Shown: positions 1 through 9,284, counted from the first letter of the stretch. The stretch: 64,000 bases of DNA from Hafnia paralvei ATCC 29927 (GCF_001655005.1 NZ_LXET01000016.1:1-64000); one strand, 5' to 3'. The notes: generated by a model from the sequence alone, not told the origin. Numbers and translations are program-made.

Positions 1-2
1 GG

Positions 3-74
3 GATGTACCGGCGGAGTTTGGGGCGCCCGGGATGGGCGATACCAAACCGGAGCGGAGATGGCGTCTCGGATAA
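3..74 (+). CDS. Possible 3' end of an unidentified gene cut by the window start
   Basis: Reading from base 3 gives an open frame of 23 codons ending in TAA at 72-74, followed 13 bases later by a strong GC-rich hairpin, as expected at the end of a gene convergent with alaC. The C-terminal residues read ...KPERRWRLG. I do not recognise the family, and all three forward frames are short here, so this could be chance. No function is proposed. Confidence 0.2.
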   Translation, partial: DVPAEFGAPGMGDTKPERRWRLG

Positions 75-87
75 AAGCGCGCGAGTT

Positions 88-113
88 GAGAGCCCCCGCG
101 CAACGGGGCTCTC
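88..113. terminator. GC-rich hairpin between convergent genes
   Basis: Perfect 9-bp inverted repeat: GAGAGCCCC at 88-96, an 8-base loop, and GGGGCTCTC at 105-113. No T-run follows on either strand, so intrinsic termination is not certain. The position downstream of alaC, and of a possible incoming plus-strand gene, suggests a shared 3'-end structure. Confidence 0.4.
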
Positions 114-210
114 ATCGGTCGCCTTCGCCAGAGGTGTCATGGAAACGCATTTGCTGACCGGCGAACGAAATATTTCACTGCAATCCCAAAGGCTATTGAC
201 GTTCCAAACC

Positions 211-1425
211 TTAACTTTTCCCCGCTATCACTCCATCCTTCCTAAACATCCCTTTAATCCCGCGTACCGCCTGACGAATGCGATCCTGATTCTCGATCAG
301 GGCGAAGCGAACGTGGGTGTCGCCGTAGTCGCCAAAACCAATACCGGGTGAAACTGACACTTTGGCATCGGCCAACAGTTTTTTGGCAAATTCGAGTGAG
401 CCTAGATGTGCGTACGCATCAGGGATTTTAGCCCACACATACATTGAGGCTTTTGGGTTTTCAACCATCCAGCCCGCCTCGTGTAAACCTTTTACTAATA
501 CGTTGCGGCGCTGACGGTATTGTTCGGCAATATCTCTGACGCATTGTTGGTCCCCTTCGAGCGCGGCGATAGCCGCAACCTGCAAGGGGGTAAAGGTGCC
601 GTAATCGTGATAGCTTTTGATACGCGCCAAGGCACTCACCAGTTCTGGATTACCCACCATAAAACCGATACGCCAGCCTGCCATGTTGTAGCTTTTTGAC
701 AGCGTAAAGAACTCTACCGCCACGTCTTTTGCACCAGGAATTTGCATGATAGACGGTGCTTTCCATCCGTCATACACGATGTCGGCATAGGCCAAGTCGT
801 GTACCACTAAAATATCGTGCTCTTTTGCCAGCTTAATAACGCGCTCGAAGAAATCTAATTCAACGCATTGTGCGGTAGGGTTGGAAGGAAAACCTAAGAT
901 CATCATCTTCGGTTTAGGAATACTTTCGCGAATGGCACGTTCCAGCTCGTTGAAAAAATCGATACCGGATACCAGAGGCACAGAGCGCACCTGAGCGCCT
1001 GCGATAACTGCGCCATAGATATGAATAGGATAACTTGGGTTAGGAACCAGAACCGTATCGCCATGATCTAGCGTTGCTAGCATTAAATGCGCCAGCCCTT
1101 CTTTGGAGCCAATGGTGACAATGGCTTCGCTGTCAGGATCGATGTCTACCTGATAGCGATCCTGATACCAATGGGAGATCGCACGACGCAAGCGTGGTAT
1201 ACCGCGCGAGGTCGAGTAGCCGTGGGTATCTTCACGCTGCGCCACGGTACACATTTTTTCGACAATATGTGGCGGCGTAGGGCCGTCTGGATTCCCCATG
1301 CTCAGGTCGATAATGTCTTCGCCGCGCCGACGCGCAGCCATTTTCAACTCAGCGGTGATGTTAAATACATAAGGGGGAAGACGATCAATACGGGTAAAGC
1401 GACGCGGAGTGCGTGAATCTGTCAT
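211..1425 (-). CDS. alaC: Glutamate-pyruvate aminotransferase AlaC
   Basis: PLP-dependent fold-type I aminotransferase of 404 residues that makes L-alanine from pyruvate and glutamate in the cytoplasm. The Schiff-base lysine is K244 in the motif SKSYNMAGWR. D210 and Y213 (HDLAYAD) are the usual PLP-contacting residues, and NPTAQ near 182 and the C-terminal VRFALIEN segment fit the family. The length and N-terminus (MTDSRTPRRFTRIDRLPPYV) match the enterobacterial AlaC (YfdZ) group closely. It is transcribed alone, divergent from the elaB-type gene, with about 290 bp between their starts. AlaC is one of the main alanine-forming enzymes with AvtA and AlaA. No odd features. Confidence 0.95.
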   Translation of the reverse strand: MTDSRTPRRFTRIDRLPPYVFNITAELKMAARRRGEDIIDLSMGNPDGPTPPHIVEKMCTVAQREDTHGYSTSRGIPRLRRAISHWYQDRYQVDIDPDSEAIVTIGSKEGLAHLMLATLDHGDTVLVPNPSYPIHIYGAVIAGAQVRSVPLVSGIDFFNELERAIRESIPKPKMMILGFPSNPTAQCVELDFFERVIKLAKEHDILVVHDLAYADIVYDGWKAPSIMQIPGAKDVAVEFFTLSKSYNMAGWRIGFMVGNPELVSALARIKSYHDYGTFTPLQVAAIAALEGDQQCVRDIAEQYRQRRNVLVKGLHEAGWMVENPKASMYVWAKIPDAYAHLGSLEFAKKLLADAKVSVSPGIGFGDYGDTHVRFALIENQDRIRQAVRGIKGMFRKDGVIAGKS

Positions 1426-1716
1426 AGATACCTCAGAGATTACGTTAGCGCCCGGACCGTCCGAGCGACGCTGCCTGTTTAAGCTTGGAGCATTGCAAAC
1501 CGGCTATTAACGAAAATAAGCGAAGCTGAGGGAACTGTCGAGAGGATTTTTTAACCGATGATTATTCGCGTTTGACGGCGTTTCCAGAACAGTCCGAGTC
1601 TTAATTGCCGAGTTTCTCTTTTTTTTCAACTATGCTTATTAGCTAACGTTAAATCTGCTCACCGTTTTTTCGGCAGGCATGTGACCATGATTTTGATACT
1701 GCAAAGAGGGAGCACT

Positions 1717-2031
1717 ATGTTTAGAAAAACCGACCGAGTTGAACGCACAATCGAAGAAGAAGTGTCATTGTTAGCAGATGCCTTGGAAGGCGTATTGCAA
1801 GAAGGCGCAGATAAAACTGAGGATGAAATCGCATCGCTACGTCGAAGTGCGCAAGATACGCTGCGTGAAGTAAAGGCAAGAATTAGCGGCGAAACACCTT
1901 GTCCAATGACCGAACGAGTGAAAAGTGCCTGTTGTGAGGTGGACGGTTATGTGCGTAATAAACCATGGCATAGCGTAGGAATTGGAGCTACGGCGGGGCT
2001 GATTCTTGGGTTGCTGCTTTCTAAACGCTGA
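1717..2031 (+). CDS. elaB: ElaB/YqjD/DUF883-family membrane-anchored protein
   Basis: Protein of 104 residues starting at the ATG at 1717, which has a GGGAG ribosome site just upstream; a GTG further upstream in frame has none. The body is acidic and helical (residues about 5-60). The end is NKPWHSVGIGATAGLILGLL, then a short Ser-Lys-Arg tail: a single C-terminal transmembrane helix preceded by the family's conserved KPW motif. ElaB, YqjD and YgaM are inner-membrane proteins anchored at the C-terminus, and YqjD and ElaB bind ribosomes in stationary phase. The overall pattern and position of the KPW motif favour ElaB. The three cysteines before the helix are unusual. The exact paralogue is less certain than the family. 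Confidence 0.82.
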   Translation: MFRKTDRVERTIEEEVSLLADALEGVLQEGADKTEDEIASLRRSAQDTLREVKARISGETPCPMTERVKSACCEVDGYVRNKPWHSVGIGATAGLILGLLLSKR

Positions 2032-2056
2032 TAAAAATGTCAGGTCGTTAACTCAA

Positions 2057-2086
2057 TGAATGTGACCGGTGTAATACCGGTCACGC
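2057..2086. terminator. Hairpin between convergent elaB and queD
   Basis: GTGACCGGT at 2062-2070 pairs with ACCGGTCAC at 2076-2084 over a 5-base loop, and the flanking bases extend the stem imperfectly. It lies between two gene ends, so it probably serves as a bidirectional terminator, although T-runs are weak. Confidence 0.5.
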
Positions 2087-2096
2087 ATTCACGTCA

Positions 2097-2456
2097 TTAG
2101 CCGCGGTAGGTACAGCCAGCAGTACAGGTTTCTTTCACCAATACCGCGCTCAGCAGAGGGAGCTCAGGCTTGAGCTGTTGCCAGATCCACTGTGCCAAGA
2201 CTTCGCTCGTTGGATTTTCCAGACCAGGAATATCGTTTAGATAATAATGGTCGAGGCGATCCAGAATCGGTTTGAACGCCGCTTTCAGCTCGGCAAAATC
2301 CATCACCCAGCCGGTATAGGCATCAACTTCGCCGGTAATTTCAATGCGAACTAAAAACGAATGACCGTGCAGGCGTCCACATTTATGTCCTTCTGGAACA
2401 TGGGGTAGATGGTGCGCAGCTTCGAACTGGAAATCTTTAAACAGGGTGGTTGTCAT
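2097..2456 (-). CDS. queD: 6-carboxy-5,6,7,8-tetrahydropterin synthase QueD
   Basis: Enzyme of 119 residues that converts 7,8-dihydroneopterin triphosphate to 6-carboxytetrahydropterin, the second committed step of queuosine (7-deazaguanine tRNA) synthesis. Zn ligands are H15 (FEAAHHL) and H30/H32 (LHGHS), with catalytic C26 (HKCGRLHG). LDHYYLNDI near 68-76 and KETCTAG near 109 complete the active site. The start is the ATG at 2456, which has a GAGG ribosome site and gives the family's usual N-terminus MTTTLFKDFQFEAAHH. An 11-residue upstream extension has no support. Divergent from cysJ across a long regulatory gap. Confidence 0.95.
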   Translation of the reverse strand: MTTTLFKDFQFEAAHHLPHVPEGHKCGRLHGHSFLVRIEITGEVDAYTGWVMDFAELKAAFKPILDRLDHYYLNDIPGLENPTSEVLAQWIWQQLKPELPLLSAVLVKETCTAGCTYRG

Positions 2457-3012
2457 GATGACGCCTCGTAACCTAAAAAACCTGCGCATACTACCGGAAA
2501 GCGCCCGTTGGCGGTAGTTTTACCGCATCTATGGTTTAATCCTATTGCTTTAAAGAGTGGAAAAAGCGAGCAGGGAAAGCGACCATTCAACCAGTATAGG
2601 CGATTGGCAGTGTGTTTATCTCAAGGTTGTTTACCCCCATTTTCTTCTCTCTCATCCTTCCTATCAACGTCAGCTCAGGGCTAAGTCAATTTTTTATTTA
2701 AATTGCTAAGACTTTGGGATGTGCAGAATATATAAATGAATCTATTCATAATGCGTCTATTTATTCATTAAAAATATGTTTGTAACTGATTTTAATGATT
2801 TTTATTGAAAACACTTCCACCTCTATCACTAATCAGAATTAGTGTTTAGTTCAAATCGTTATTTGTTATTTCCATCACTTATTTAATTGTTATTATCCAG
2901 CTAGGTAACCTTACAAAAAACGCTACATCATTCGTCACACCCATGGTTCTAAAAGCTCAGTCTGAGGCTGCTTGAAGTGCCACAGGGATCACTGTGCAAG
3001 GAAAACTTAGCA
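2457..3012 (+). promoter_or_regulatory. queD-cysJ divergent intergenic region, probable CysB-controlled cysJIH promoter
   Basis: These 556 bases hold no gene I can support. The part from about 2680 is AT-rich, typical of CysB-activated promoters. A perfect inverted repeat (CACTAAT, 4-base spacer, ATTAGTG) sits at 2827-2844, roughly 170 bases upstream of cysJ. CysB control of cysJIH is known in enterobacteria. CysB sites are too degenerate to place here by eye, so the palindrome's link to CysB is only a guess. Confidence 0.5.
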
Positions 3013-4815
3013 ATGACGACTCAGGCTCCTCCTACTTCTATGCTGCCACTGACGCCAGAGCAGTTGGCAAAGCTCCAGTCGGCTATTGGTGAGTTTTCAC
3101 CAAACCAGCTGGCTTGGCTATCCGGTTATTTCTGGGGAATGGTCAATCAACAGCCGGGTGCTGTAGCCATTGCTCCAGCACCTGCGGTCGCGGCTTCAAT
3201 CACCGTGATTTCTGCTTCGCAAACGGGCAATGCTCGGCGCGTGTCAGAACAGCTGCGCGATGATCTCACCGCTGCTGGCCTGAGCGTCACGTTGGTTAAT
3301 GCCGGTGATTATAAATTCAAGCAGATTGCACAGGAAAAACTGCTGCTGGTCGTTGCTTCTACGCAAGGGGAAGGTGAACCGCCAGAGGAAGCCGTAGCGC
3401 TGCATAAATATTTGTTCTCGAAAAAAGCCCCACAGCTGACAGGGACTGCGTTTGCGGTGTTTGGCTTGGGTGATACATCCTATGAAAATTTCTGTCAGAC
3501 CGGAAAAGACTTTGATACACGTTTAGGTGAACTTGGCGCTGAGCGTTTATTAGATCGCGCAGATGCGGACGTCGATTTCAAGGCTGCCGCTGAAGCATGG
3601 CGTAATCAGATTGTTGAGGTGCTTAAACAGCGCGTACCACAAGCTACACCCGCACAGGCTCAGGCCAGCGTCGCCGGAAGTGTGGCGCAGGTACTCAGTA
3701 GCCCTTATAGCAAAGAATCGCCGTTGACTGCGACGCTCGCGGTAAATCAAAAAATCACGGGACGTAACTCTGATAAAGACGTTCGTCATCTCGAAATTGA
3801 TCTGGGCGACTCGGGCTTAAGTTATCAGCCGGGTGATGCGTTGGGCGTGTGGTATCACAACGATCCTGATTTAGTTGAAGAGATTATCGGACTGGTGTGG
3901 CGCACGGGCGATGAAAAAATCACGCTTAATGGGCAAACGCTGACGCTGCGCGAAGCGCTGACTGACCATTTGGAGCTTACGCAAAATACCACCGTGATCG
4001 TAGAGAAATATGCCTCTCTGTCACGTGATGAACGGCTGATTGAGCTGCTGGCGGATAAACACCAGCTGCAACAATATGCTCAGACAACCCCGCTGCCGGA
4101 TATGATCCGTCAAGCTCCGGCCGATCTGGACGCTGAGCAACTGGTCGCACTGTTGCGCCCACTGACGCCACGTCTCTATTCCATCGCCTCTGCGCAAGAA
4201 GAAGTGGGTAATGAAGTTCATATCACCGTTGGTGTGGTGCGCTATGACGTTGAAGGCCGCGCTCGCACCGGTGGCGCCTCGGGTTATCTGGCCGATCGTC
4301 TAGAGGAAGAGGGCGAATTACGCGTATTTATTGAACATAACGATAATTTCCGACTGCCAGCAAACCCGCAAACACCGGTGATTATGATTGGCCCAGGCAC
4401 CGGTATTGCACCGTTTCGAGCCTTCATTCAACAACGTGCGGCTGAGGGCGCTGAAGGGCTCAATTGGCTATTCTTTGGCAACCCACATTTTACCGAAGAT
4501 TTTCTCTATCAGGTGGAGTGGCAGCGCTATGTCAAAGAGGGGGTTCTATCCCGTATCGATCTGGCGTGGTCACGCGATCAAAATCACAAAGTCTATGTTC
4601 AAGACAAACTGCGTGAACAAGGTGCAGAAGTGTGGCGCTGGATTGAAAAGGGCGCACATATTTACGTCTGCGGAGACGCCAACCGCATGGCGAAAGACGT
4701 TGAACAGGCGTTACTGGAGCTATTGGCTGAACACGGTGGTATGGACGCCGAACAAGCCGATGAATTTTTAAGTGAGCTGCGCGTTGAGCGCCGCTATCAG
4801 CGGGACGTTTATTAA
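3013..4815 (+). CDS. cysJ: Sulfite reductase [NADPH] flavoprotein alpha subunit CysJ
   Basis: Flavoprotein of 600 residues that passes electrons from NADPH through FAD and FMN to the CysI hemoprotein for six-electron reduction of sulfite to sulfide in cysteine synthesis. An N-terminal flavodoxin domain starts around residue 62 with the FMN-phosphate loop SASQTGNA (67-74). A ferredoxin-reductase module follows, with the FAD motif RLYSIAS near 386 and the NADPH motif GPGTGIAPFRAF near 458, and the end YQRDVY is family-typical. The ATG at 3013 gives the conserved N-terminus MTTQAPP. An in-frame upstream codon at 2977 adds 12 residues without homologous support. First gene of cysJIH; its stop overlaps the cysI start (TAATG). 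Confidence 0.97.
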   Translation: MTTQAPPTSMLPLTPEQLAKLQSAIGEFSPNQLAWLSGYFWGMVNQQPGAVAIAPAPAVAASITVISASQTGNARRVSEQLRDDLTAAGLSVTLVNAGDYKFKQIAQEKLLLVVASTQGEGEPPEEAVALHKYLFSKKAPQLTGTAFAVFGLGDTSYENFCQTGKDFDTRLGELGAERLLDRADADVDFKAAAEAWRNQIVEVLKQRVPQATPAQAQASVAGSVAQVLSSPYSKESPLTATLAVNQKITGRNSDKDVRHLEIDLGDSGLSYQPGDALGVWYHNDPDLVEEIIGLVWRTGDEKITLNGQTLTLREALTDHLELTQNTTVIVEKYASLSRDERLIELLADKHQLQQYAQTTPLPDMIRQAPADLDAEQLVALLRPLTPRLYSIASAQEEVGNEVHITVGVVRYDVEGRARTGGASGYLADRLEEEGELRVFIEHNDNFRLPANPQTPVIMIGPGTGIAPFRAFIQQRAAEGAEGLNWLFFGNPHFTEDFLYQVEWQRYVKEGVLSRIDLAWSRDQNHKVYVQDKLREQGAEVWRWIEKGAHIYVCGDANRMAKDVEQALLELLAEHGGMDAEQADEFLSELRVERRYQRDVY

Positions 4816-6545
4816 TGAGCAACTATACCTTTAGCAGCAAACATCCAGGGCCGCTGGTGGTAGATGCGCCATTGGCCGACGCTGAGCGCCTGAAGCGCGA
4901 AAGCAACTTCCTGCGTGGCACTATCGCCGAAGACTTAAATGACGGGCTAACAGGCGGATTCAACGGCGATAATTTCTTGTTGATCCGTTTTCACGGCATG
5001 TACCAACAGGATGATCGCGATATCCGAGCTGAACGCGCCGAGCAAAAGCTGGAGCCTCGTCATGCCATGATGTTGCGCTGCCGTTTACCGGGCGGGGTGA
5101 TGACGCCGCAGCAGTGGTTAGGTATTGATAAGTTTGCTGACGAAAGCACCCTTTATGGCAGCATTCGTATTACGAACCGCCAGACTTTCCAGTTCCACGG
5201 TATTCTCAAACAGAATGTGAAACCGGTGCATCAGTTGCTTAATCGTCTAGGGCTGGATGCGTTAGCAACGGCTAACGACGTTAACCGTAACGTGCTCTGT
5301 ACTTCAAATCCAGTGGAGTCCGAGCTCCATCAAGAAGCCTATGAGTGGGCGAAAAAACTCTCTGAGCATCTTTTGCCACGTACTCGTGCCTATGCGGAAG
5401 TCTGGCTGGATCAGGAGAAAGTAGAGACTACCGACGAAGAGCCGATTTTAGGCGCGACCTATCTGCCGCGTAAGTTTAAAACTACGGTAGTCATCCCTCC
5501 GCAGAATGATGTCGATTTGCACGCTAACGATCTTAACTTTGTGGCGATTGCTGAAAACGGCAAGCTGGTTGGCTTCAACGTATTGGTCGGCGGCGGGCTC
5601 TCTATTGCGCATGGCGATAAGGCAACCTATGCCCGTACTGCCAGCGAGTTAGGTTTTATCCCGGTTGAGCATACGCTGGCTGTGGCCGAAGGCGTAGTGA
5701 CTACCCAGCGCGATTGGGGGAACCGTACCAATCGTAAAAATGCCAAAACCAAATACACACTGGAACGCGTGGGAGTAGAAAACTTCAAAGCTGAAGTGGA
5801 AAAGCGCGCGGGTGTCCTCTTTGAACCGGTACGCGCCTATGAATTCACTGGCCGTGGCGATCGTATTGGTTGGGTAAAAGGCATCGACAAAAAATGGCAT
5901 CTCACGCTGTTTATCGAAAATGGACGCATTTTGGATTATCCAAATCGTCCTCTTAAAACGGGCATGGCTGAAATAGCCAAAATCCATACCGGTGATTTCC
6001 GTTTAACCGCTAACCAGAATTTGATTGTGGCGGGCGTGGCTGAAGAAGACAAAGCCCGTATTGAGCGGATTGCACGTGAGCATGGGTTGATGGATGACAG
6101 CGTCAGCGAGCAACGTAAAAACTCGATGGCCTGTGTTTCGTATCCCACGTGCCCGCTGGCAATGGCGGAAGCCGAGCGCTTTTTACCTCAGTTTGTTACG
6201 CAGGTTGAGGAAATTATGCAAAGCCACGGCGTAGGCGATGAACATATTGTACTACGCGTTACCGGATGTCCAAATGGCTGTGGTCGTGCACTGCTGGCGG
6301 AAATTGGTTTGGTGGGTAAAGCAATTGGCCGCTATAACCTCCATCTCGGTGGCAACCGCGCTGGAACCCGTATCCCGCGTATGTACCGAGAGAACATTAG
6401 TGACGCAGAAATTCTTGCTGTGATTGACGAACTGGTTGGCCGCTGGGCAAAAGAGCGCCATACAGATGAAGGTTTTGGCGATTTTACTATTCGAGCAGGA
6501 ATTGTGCGGCCAGTACTCGATCCGGCAAGAGACTTCTATGACTAA
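4815..6545 (+). CDS. cysI: Sulfite reductase [NADPH] hemoprotein beta subunit CysI
   Basis: Siroheme/[4Fe-4S] protein of 576 residues that reduces sulfite to sulfide with CysJ. The four cluster cysteines are clear: C440 and C446 (CVSYPTCP) and C485 and C489 (CPNGCG), the last also bridging to siroheme. Duplicated ferredoxin-like and sulfite-reductase domains are recognisable, for example RITNRQTFQFHG around 117 and the basic NRTNRKNAKTKY segment around 304. The ATG overlaps the cysJ stop, so the two are translationally coupled. Length is close to the usual 570 residues. No anomalies. Confidence 0.97.
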   Translation: MSNYTFSSKHPGPLVVDAPLADAERLKRESNFLRGTIAEDLNDGLTGGFNGDNFLLIRFHGMYQQDDRDIRAERAEQKLEPRHAMMLRCRLPGGVMTPQQWLGIDKFADESTLYGSIRITNRQTFQFHGILKQNVKPVHQLLNRLGLDALATANDVNRNVLCTSNPVESELHQEAYEWAKKLSEHLLPRTRAYAEVWLDQEKVETTDEEPILGATYLPRKFKTTVVIPPQNDVDLHANDLNFVAIAENGKLVGFNVLVGGGLSIAHGDKATYARTASELGFIPVEHTLAVAEGVVTTQRDWGNRTNRKNAKTKYTLERVGVENFKAEVEKRAGVLFEPVRAYEFTGRGDRIGWVKGIDKKWHLTLFIENGRILDYPNRPLKTGMAEIAKIHTGDFRLTANQNLIVAGVAEEDKARIERIAREHGLMDDSVSEQRKNSMACVSYPTCPLAMAEAERFLPQFVTQVEEIMQSHGVGDEHIVLRVTGCPNGCGRALLAEIGLVGKAIGRYNLHLGGNRAGTRIPRMYRENISDAEILAVIDELVGRWAKERHTDEGFGDFTIRAGIVRPVLDPARDFYD

Positions 6546-6584
6546 GTTGCTTGTTAGGGCGCATTGATGTGGAGGACTTTGATT

Positions 6585-7316
6585 ATGTCCCAATTAGATC
6601 TGAACGAATTAAAAGCGCTCCCAAAAGTTGAGCAGGTGATGGCTTTAGCTGAAATCAATACTCAGTTGGAGAAGCTCAGTGCGCAGCAGAGAGTGCAGTG
6701 GGCGTTGGAGCATTTGCCTGCCGAGTTTGCGTTGTCTTCCAGTTTTGGGATTCAGGCTGCGGTGTCGTTGCATTTAGTCACGCGTGAACTGCCCACGATT
6801 CCCGTGATTCTGACGGATACGGGTTATCTCTTTCCTGAAACGTATCAATTTATTGATTCGCTTACCGAAAAGCTGAATTTGAATCTCAAAGTTTACCGCG
6901 CAGTACAGTCACCGGCATGGCAGGAAGCGCGCTATGGCAAACTTTGGGAACAGGGCGTTGAAGGCATAGAACGCTATAACGATATGAATAAAGTCGAGCC
7001 GATGAACCGTGCGCTGCAAGAGCTCGGAGCGCAAACGTGGTTTGCAGGCCTACGCCGTGAGCAGTCGGGTAGTCGAGCACATTTACCTGTGTTAGCTATT
7101 CAACGTGGCGTATTTAAAATTCTGCCGATCATCGACTGGGATAATCAGCAAATTTATCAATATTTACAGCAAAATGGTCTGAGCTATCATCCGCTGTGGG
7201 AACAGGGATATCTCTCCGTTGGCGATACGCATACCACGCGCAAATGGGAACCGGGGATGGCGGAGGAAGAAACGCGATTCTTTGGCCTAAAACGCGAATG
7301 CGGGCTGCATGAGTAG
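6585..7316 (+). CDS. cysH: Phosphoadenosine phosphosulfate reductase CysH
   Basis: Cytoplasmic enzyme of 243 residues that reduces PAPS to sulfite and adenosine 3',5'-bisphosphate with thioredoxin or glutaredoxin. Family signatures are LSSSFGIQAAVSLH (about 48-61), TDTGYLFPET (74-83), GLRREQSGSR and the C-terminal KRECGLHE with redox cysteine C239. The lone cysteine marks the PAPS-specific class without an iron-sulfur cluster. The ATG at 6585 follows GGAGGA and gives the standard MSQLDLN start; a longer in-frame start at 6564 is unlikely. Last gene of the operon, 39 bases after cysI and followed by a strong terminator. Confidence 0.96.
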   Translation: MSQLDLNELKALPKVEQVMALAEINTQLEKLSAQQRVQWALEHLPAEFALSSSFGIQAAVSLHLVTRELPTIPVILTDTGYLFPETYQFIDSLTEKLNLNLKVYRAVQSPAWQEARYGKLWEQGVEGIERYNDMNKVEPMNRALQELGAQTWFAGLRREQSGSRAHLPVLAIQRGVFKILPIIDWDNQQIYQYLQQNGLSYHPLWEQGYLSVGDTHTTRKWEPGMAEEETRFFGLKRECGLHE

Positions 7317-7331
7317 CCGTGTTTTTACTTC

Positions 7332-7362
7332 AAAAGCCTGACCTTTGTGTCGGGCTTTTTTT
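7332..7362 (+). terminator. Rho-independent terminator of cysJIH
   Basis: AAAGCCTGAC pairs with GTCGGGCTTT (one G-T pair) over a short loop, and a run of T residues follows immediately. It starts 15 bases after the cysH stop. Confidence 0.9.
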
Positions 7363-7465
7363 GTCGTGTGGGTAAATTATTTATTTAACTAATTAGTATA
7401 ATTTTTTTCACATTCGCTCAAAAAGCGGTATTCTCGAAAGGATTCATCATACTAATAAAAGGACG

Positions 7466-9217
7466 ATGGCTATGCAGGTACAACCTCACGCTGGAAATCA
7501 GTTATCTGACTCACGTGCGCTCATTCATCAACTCACAGAGATCGTGGGAAAATCCCATATTCTTACCGATGCTCGCAAGACCGAGCGTTATCGCAAGGGA
7601 TTTCGGTCAGGGCAGGGTGATGCGCTTGCGGTCGTTTTTCCGAGCAGTTTGCTGGAGCAGTGGAAGGTGTTCAAAGCCTGCGTAGAGGCCGATAAAATTG
7701 TATTGATGCAAGCAGCCAATACCGGGCTCACGGAAGGATCTACCCCGAGTGGTAACGATTATGACCGAGAGATCGTCATTATCAGCACCCAACGTTTGGA
7801 TAAAATTCAGGTGCTAGATGAAGGTAAACAGGTGGTTGCTTTGCCTGGCAGCACGCTGTGGCATCTGGAACGCGTGCTAAAACCGCTTGGGCGCGAACCG
7901 CATTCGGTCATTGGTTCTTCGTGTATCGGCGCATCGGTAGTGGGAGGGATCTGCAATAACTCGGGTGGCTCCTTGGTTCACCGTGGCCCTGCCTATACCG
8001 AAATGGCGCTTTATGGCCGGGTAAATGAACTGGGACAGGTTGAGCTCATCAACCACTTGGGCATTGAGTTAGGTAGTACGCCGGAAGAGATCCTGACACG
8101 TTTGGAGATGCAACAGTACACTCCACAAGACGTCGAGCATGACGAGCGTCAGGCTTCAGACCATGATTACGCTGAGCGTATTCGTGATGTTGATGCTGAC
8201 ACGCCTTCGCGTTTTAACGCAGACGAGCGCCGTTTGTTTGAAGCTTCTGGTTGTGCAGGCAAGTTGGCGGTATTTGCGGTTCGTTTAGATACTTTTCCGG
8301 CACAAAAATCTTCGCAGGTGTTTTATATCGGTACTAACCAGCCGCAGGTGCTGACGGAATTGCGCCGTCATATGCTGGCTAATTTTAAAAATTTGCCGGT
8401 CGCGGGTGAATACATGCACCGCGATATATTTGATATCGCTGAAGTCTATGGGAAAGACACCTTTGTGATGATCGACAAGTTAGGCACCGACAAAATGCCG
8501 ACTTTCTTCACGCTCAAAGGCCGTATGGATGCCTTATTTGGTAAAGTGCCTTTCTTACCCTCACATCTGGTCGATCGTACGATGCAAACCTTGAGCCATT
8601 TGCTGCCATCGCATTTGCCTAAACGATTGAAAGAGTATCGTGACCGTTTTGAACATCACCTGATGCTAAAAATGTCAGGCGAAGGTATTGAAGAAGCCCG
8701 CACATGGTTGGAATCTTACTTTGCTCAGGCCGAAGGTGAATTCTTTGTCTGCACACCGGAAGAAGGGGCGAAGGCATTCTTACACCGTTTTGCCGCGGCA
8801 GGCGCCGCAATACGCTATAACGCGGTGCACAGCAAAGAGGTTGAGGATATTTTGGCGCTGGATATCGCACTGCGTCGTAACGATCATGATTGGTTTGAAC
8901 GCTTGCCGCCGGAGTTTGATGATGCGCTGGTACATCGCCTCTATTACGGGCATTTCATGTGCTACGTTTTCCATCAGGATTACATCGTCAAAAAAGGCGT
9001 CGATGTGCATGCGCTGAAAGATAAAATGCTGGCGCTGCTGGATCAGCGTGGCGCGGAATATCCTGCGGAGCATAACGTGGGCCACTTATATCAGGCCAAA
9101 CCGCAGTTAAAAGCGTTCTATCAGCAAAACGATCCTACCAATACATTGAATCCTGGTATTGGTAAAACATCTAAATTGAAAAACTGGGGATGTGGCTGTG
9201 AGCATCACCAGAAGTAA
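7466..9217 (+). CDS. dld: Quinone-dependent D-lactate dehydrogenase Dld
   Basis: FAD-linked peripheral membrane enzyme of 583 residues that oxidises D-lactate to pyruvate and feeds electrons to ubiquinone. The N-terminal FAD-binding domain contains VLMQAANTGLTEGSTPSG and SSCIGASVVGGICNNSGGSLV. The central membrane-binding region is basic (for example HLPKRLKEYRDRFEHHLM), and the C-terminal cap has the conserved HNVGHLY and DPTNTLNPGIGKTSK motifs near the end. The length exceeds E. coli Dld (571) mainly by a short N-terminal leader. A TATAAT at 7397-7402 lies upstream, and the ribosome site is AAAGGA before the start at 7466. Monocistronic: terminators lie on both sides. Confidence 0.96.
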   Translation: MAMQVQPHAGNQLSDSRALIHQLTEIVGKSHILTDARKTERYRKGFRSGQGDALAVVFPSSLLEQWKVFKACVEADKIVLMQAANTGLTEGSTPSGNDYDREIVIISTQRLDKIQVLDEGKQVVALPGSTLWHLERVLKPLGREPHSVIGSSCIGASVVGGICNNSGGSLVHRGPAYTEMALYGRVNELGQVELINHLGIELGSTPEEILTRLEMQQYTPQDVEHDERQASDHDYAERIRDVDADTPSRFNADERRLFEASGCAGKLAVFAVRLDTFPAQKSSQVFYIGTNQPQVLTELRRHMLANFKNLPVAGEYMHRDIFDIAEVYGKDTFVMIDKLGTDKMPTFFTLKGRMDALFGKVPFLPSHLVDRTMQTLSHLLPSHLPKRLKEYRDRFEHHLMLKMSGEGIEEARTWLESYFAQAEGEFFVCTPEEGAKAFLHRFAAAGAAIRYNAVHSKEVEDILALDIALRRNDHDWFERLPPEFDDALVHRLYYGHFMCYVFHQDYIVKKGVDVHALKDKMLALLDQRGAEYPAEHNVGHLYQAKPQLKAFYQQNDPTNTLNPGIGKTSKLKNWGCGCEHHQK

Positions 9218-9240
9218 ATATTAGGATGAGATGAACAAAC

Positions 9241-9263
9241 AGAGCCCGATAAAATCGGGCTCT
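9241..9263. terminator. Bidirectional hairpin between dld and speG
   Basis: AGAGCCCGAT at 9241-9250 pairs perfectly with ATCGGGCTCT at 9254-9263 over a 3-base loop. It lies between convergent dld and speG. The T content after the stem is better on the minus strand. Confidence 0.75.
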
Positions 9264-9284
9264 GCTGTATCCGGCGAACTAAAA

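Noticed and set aside
4..351. 115-codon plus-strand frame over the alaC 3' end
   Set aside because: It runs across the hairpin and into alaC on the opposite strand; no ribosome site and no recognisable protein.
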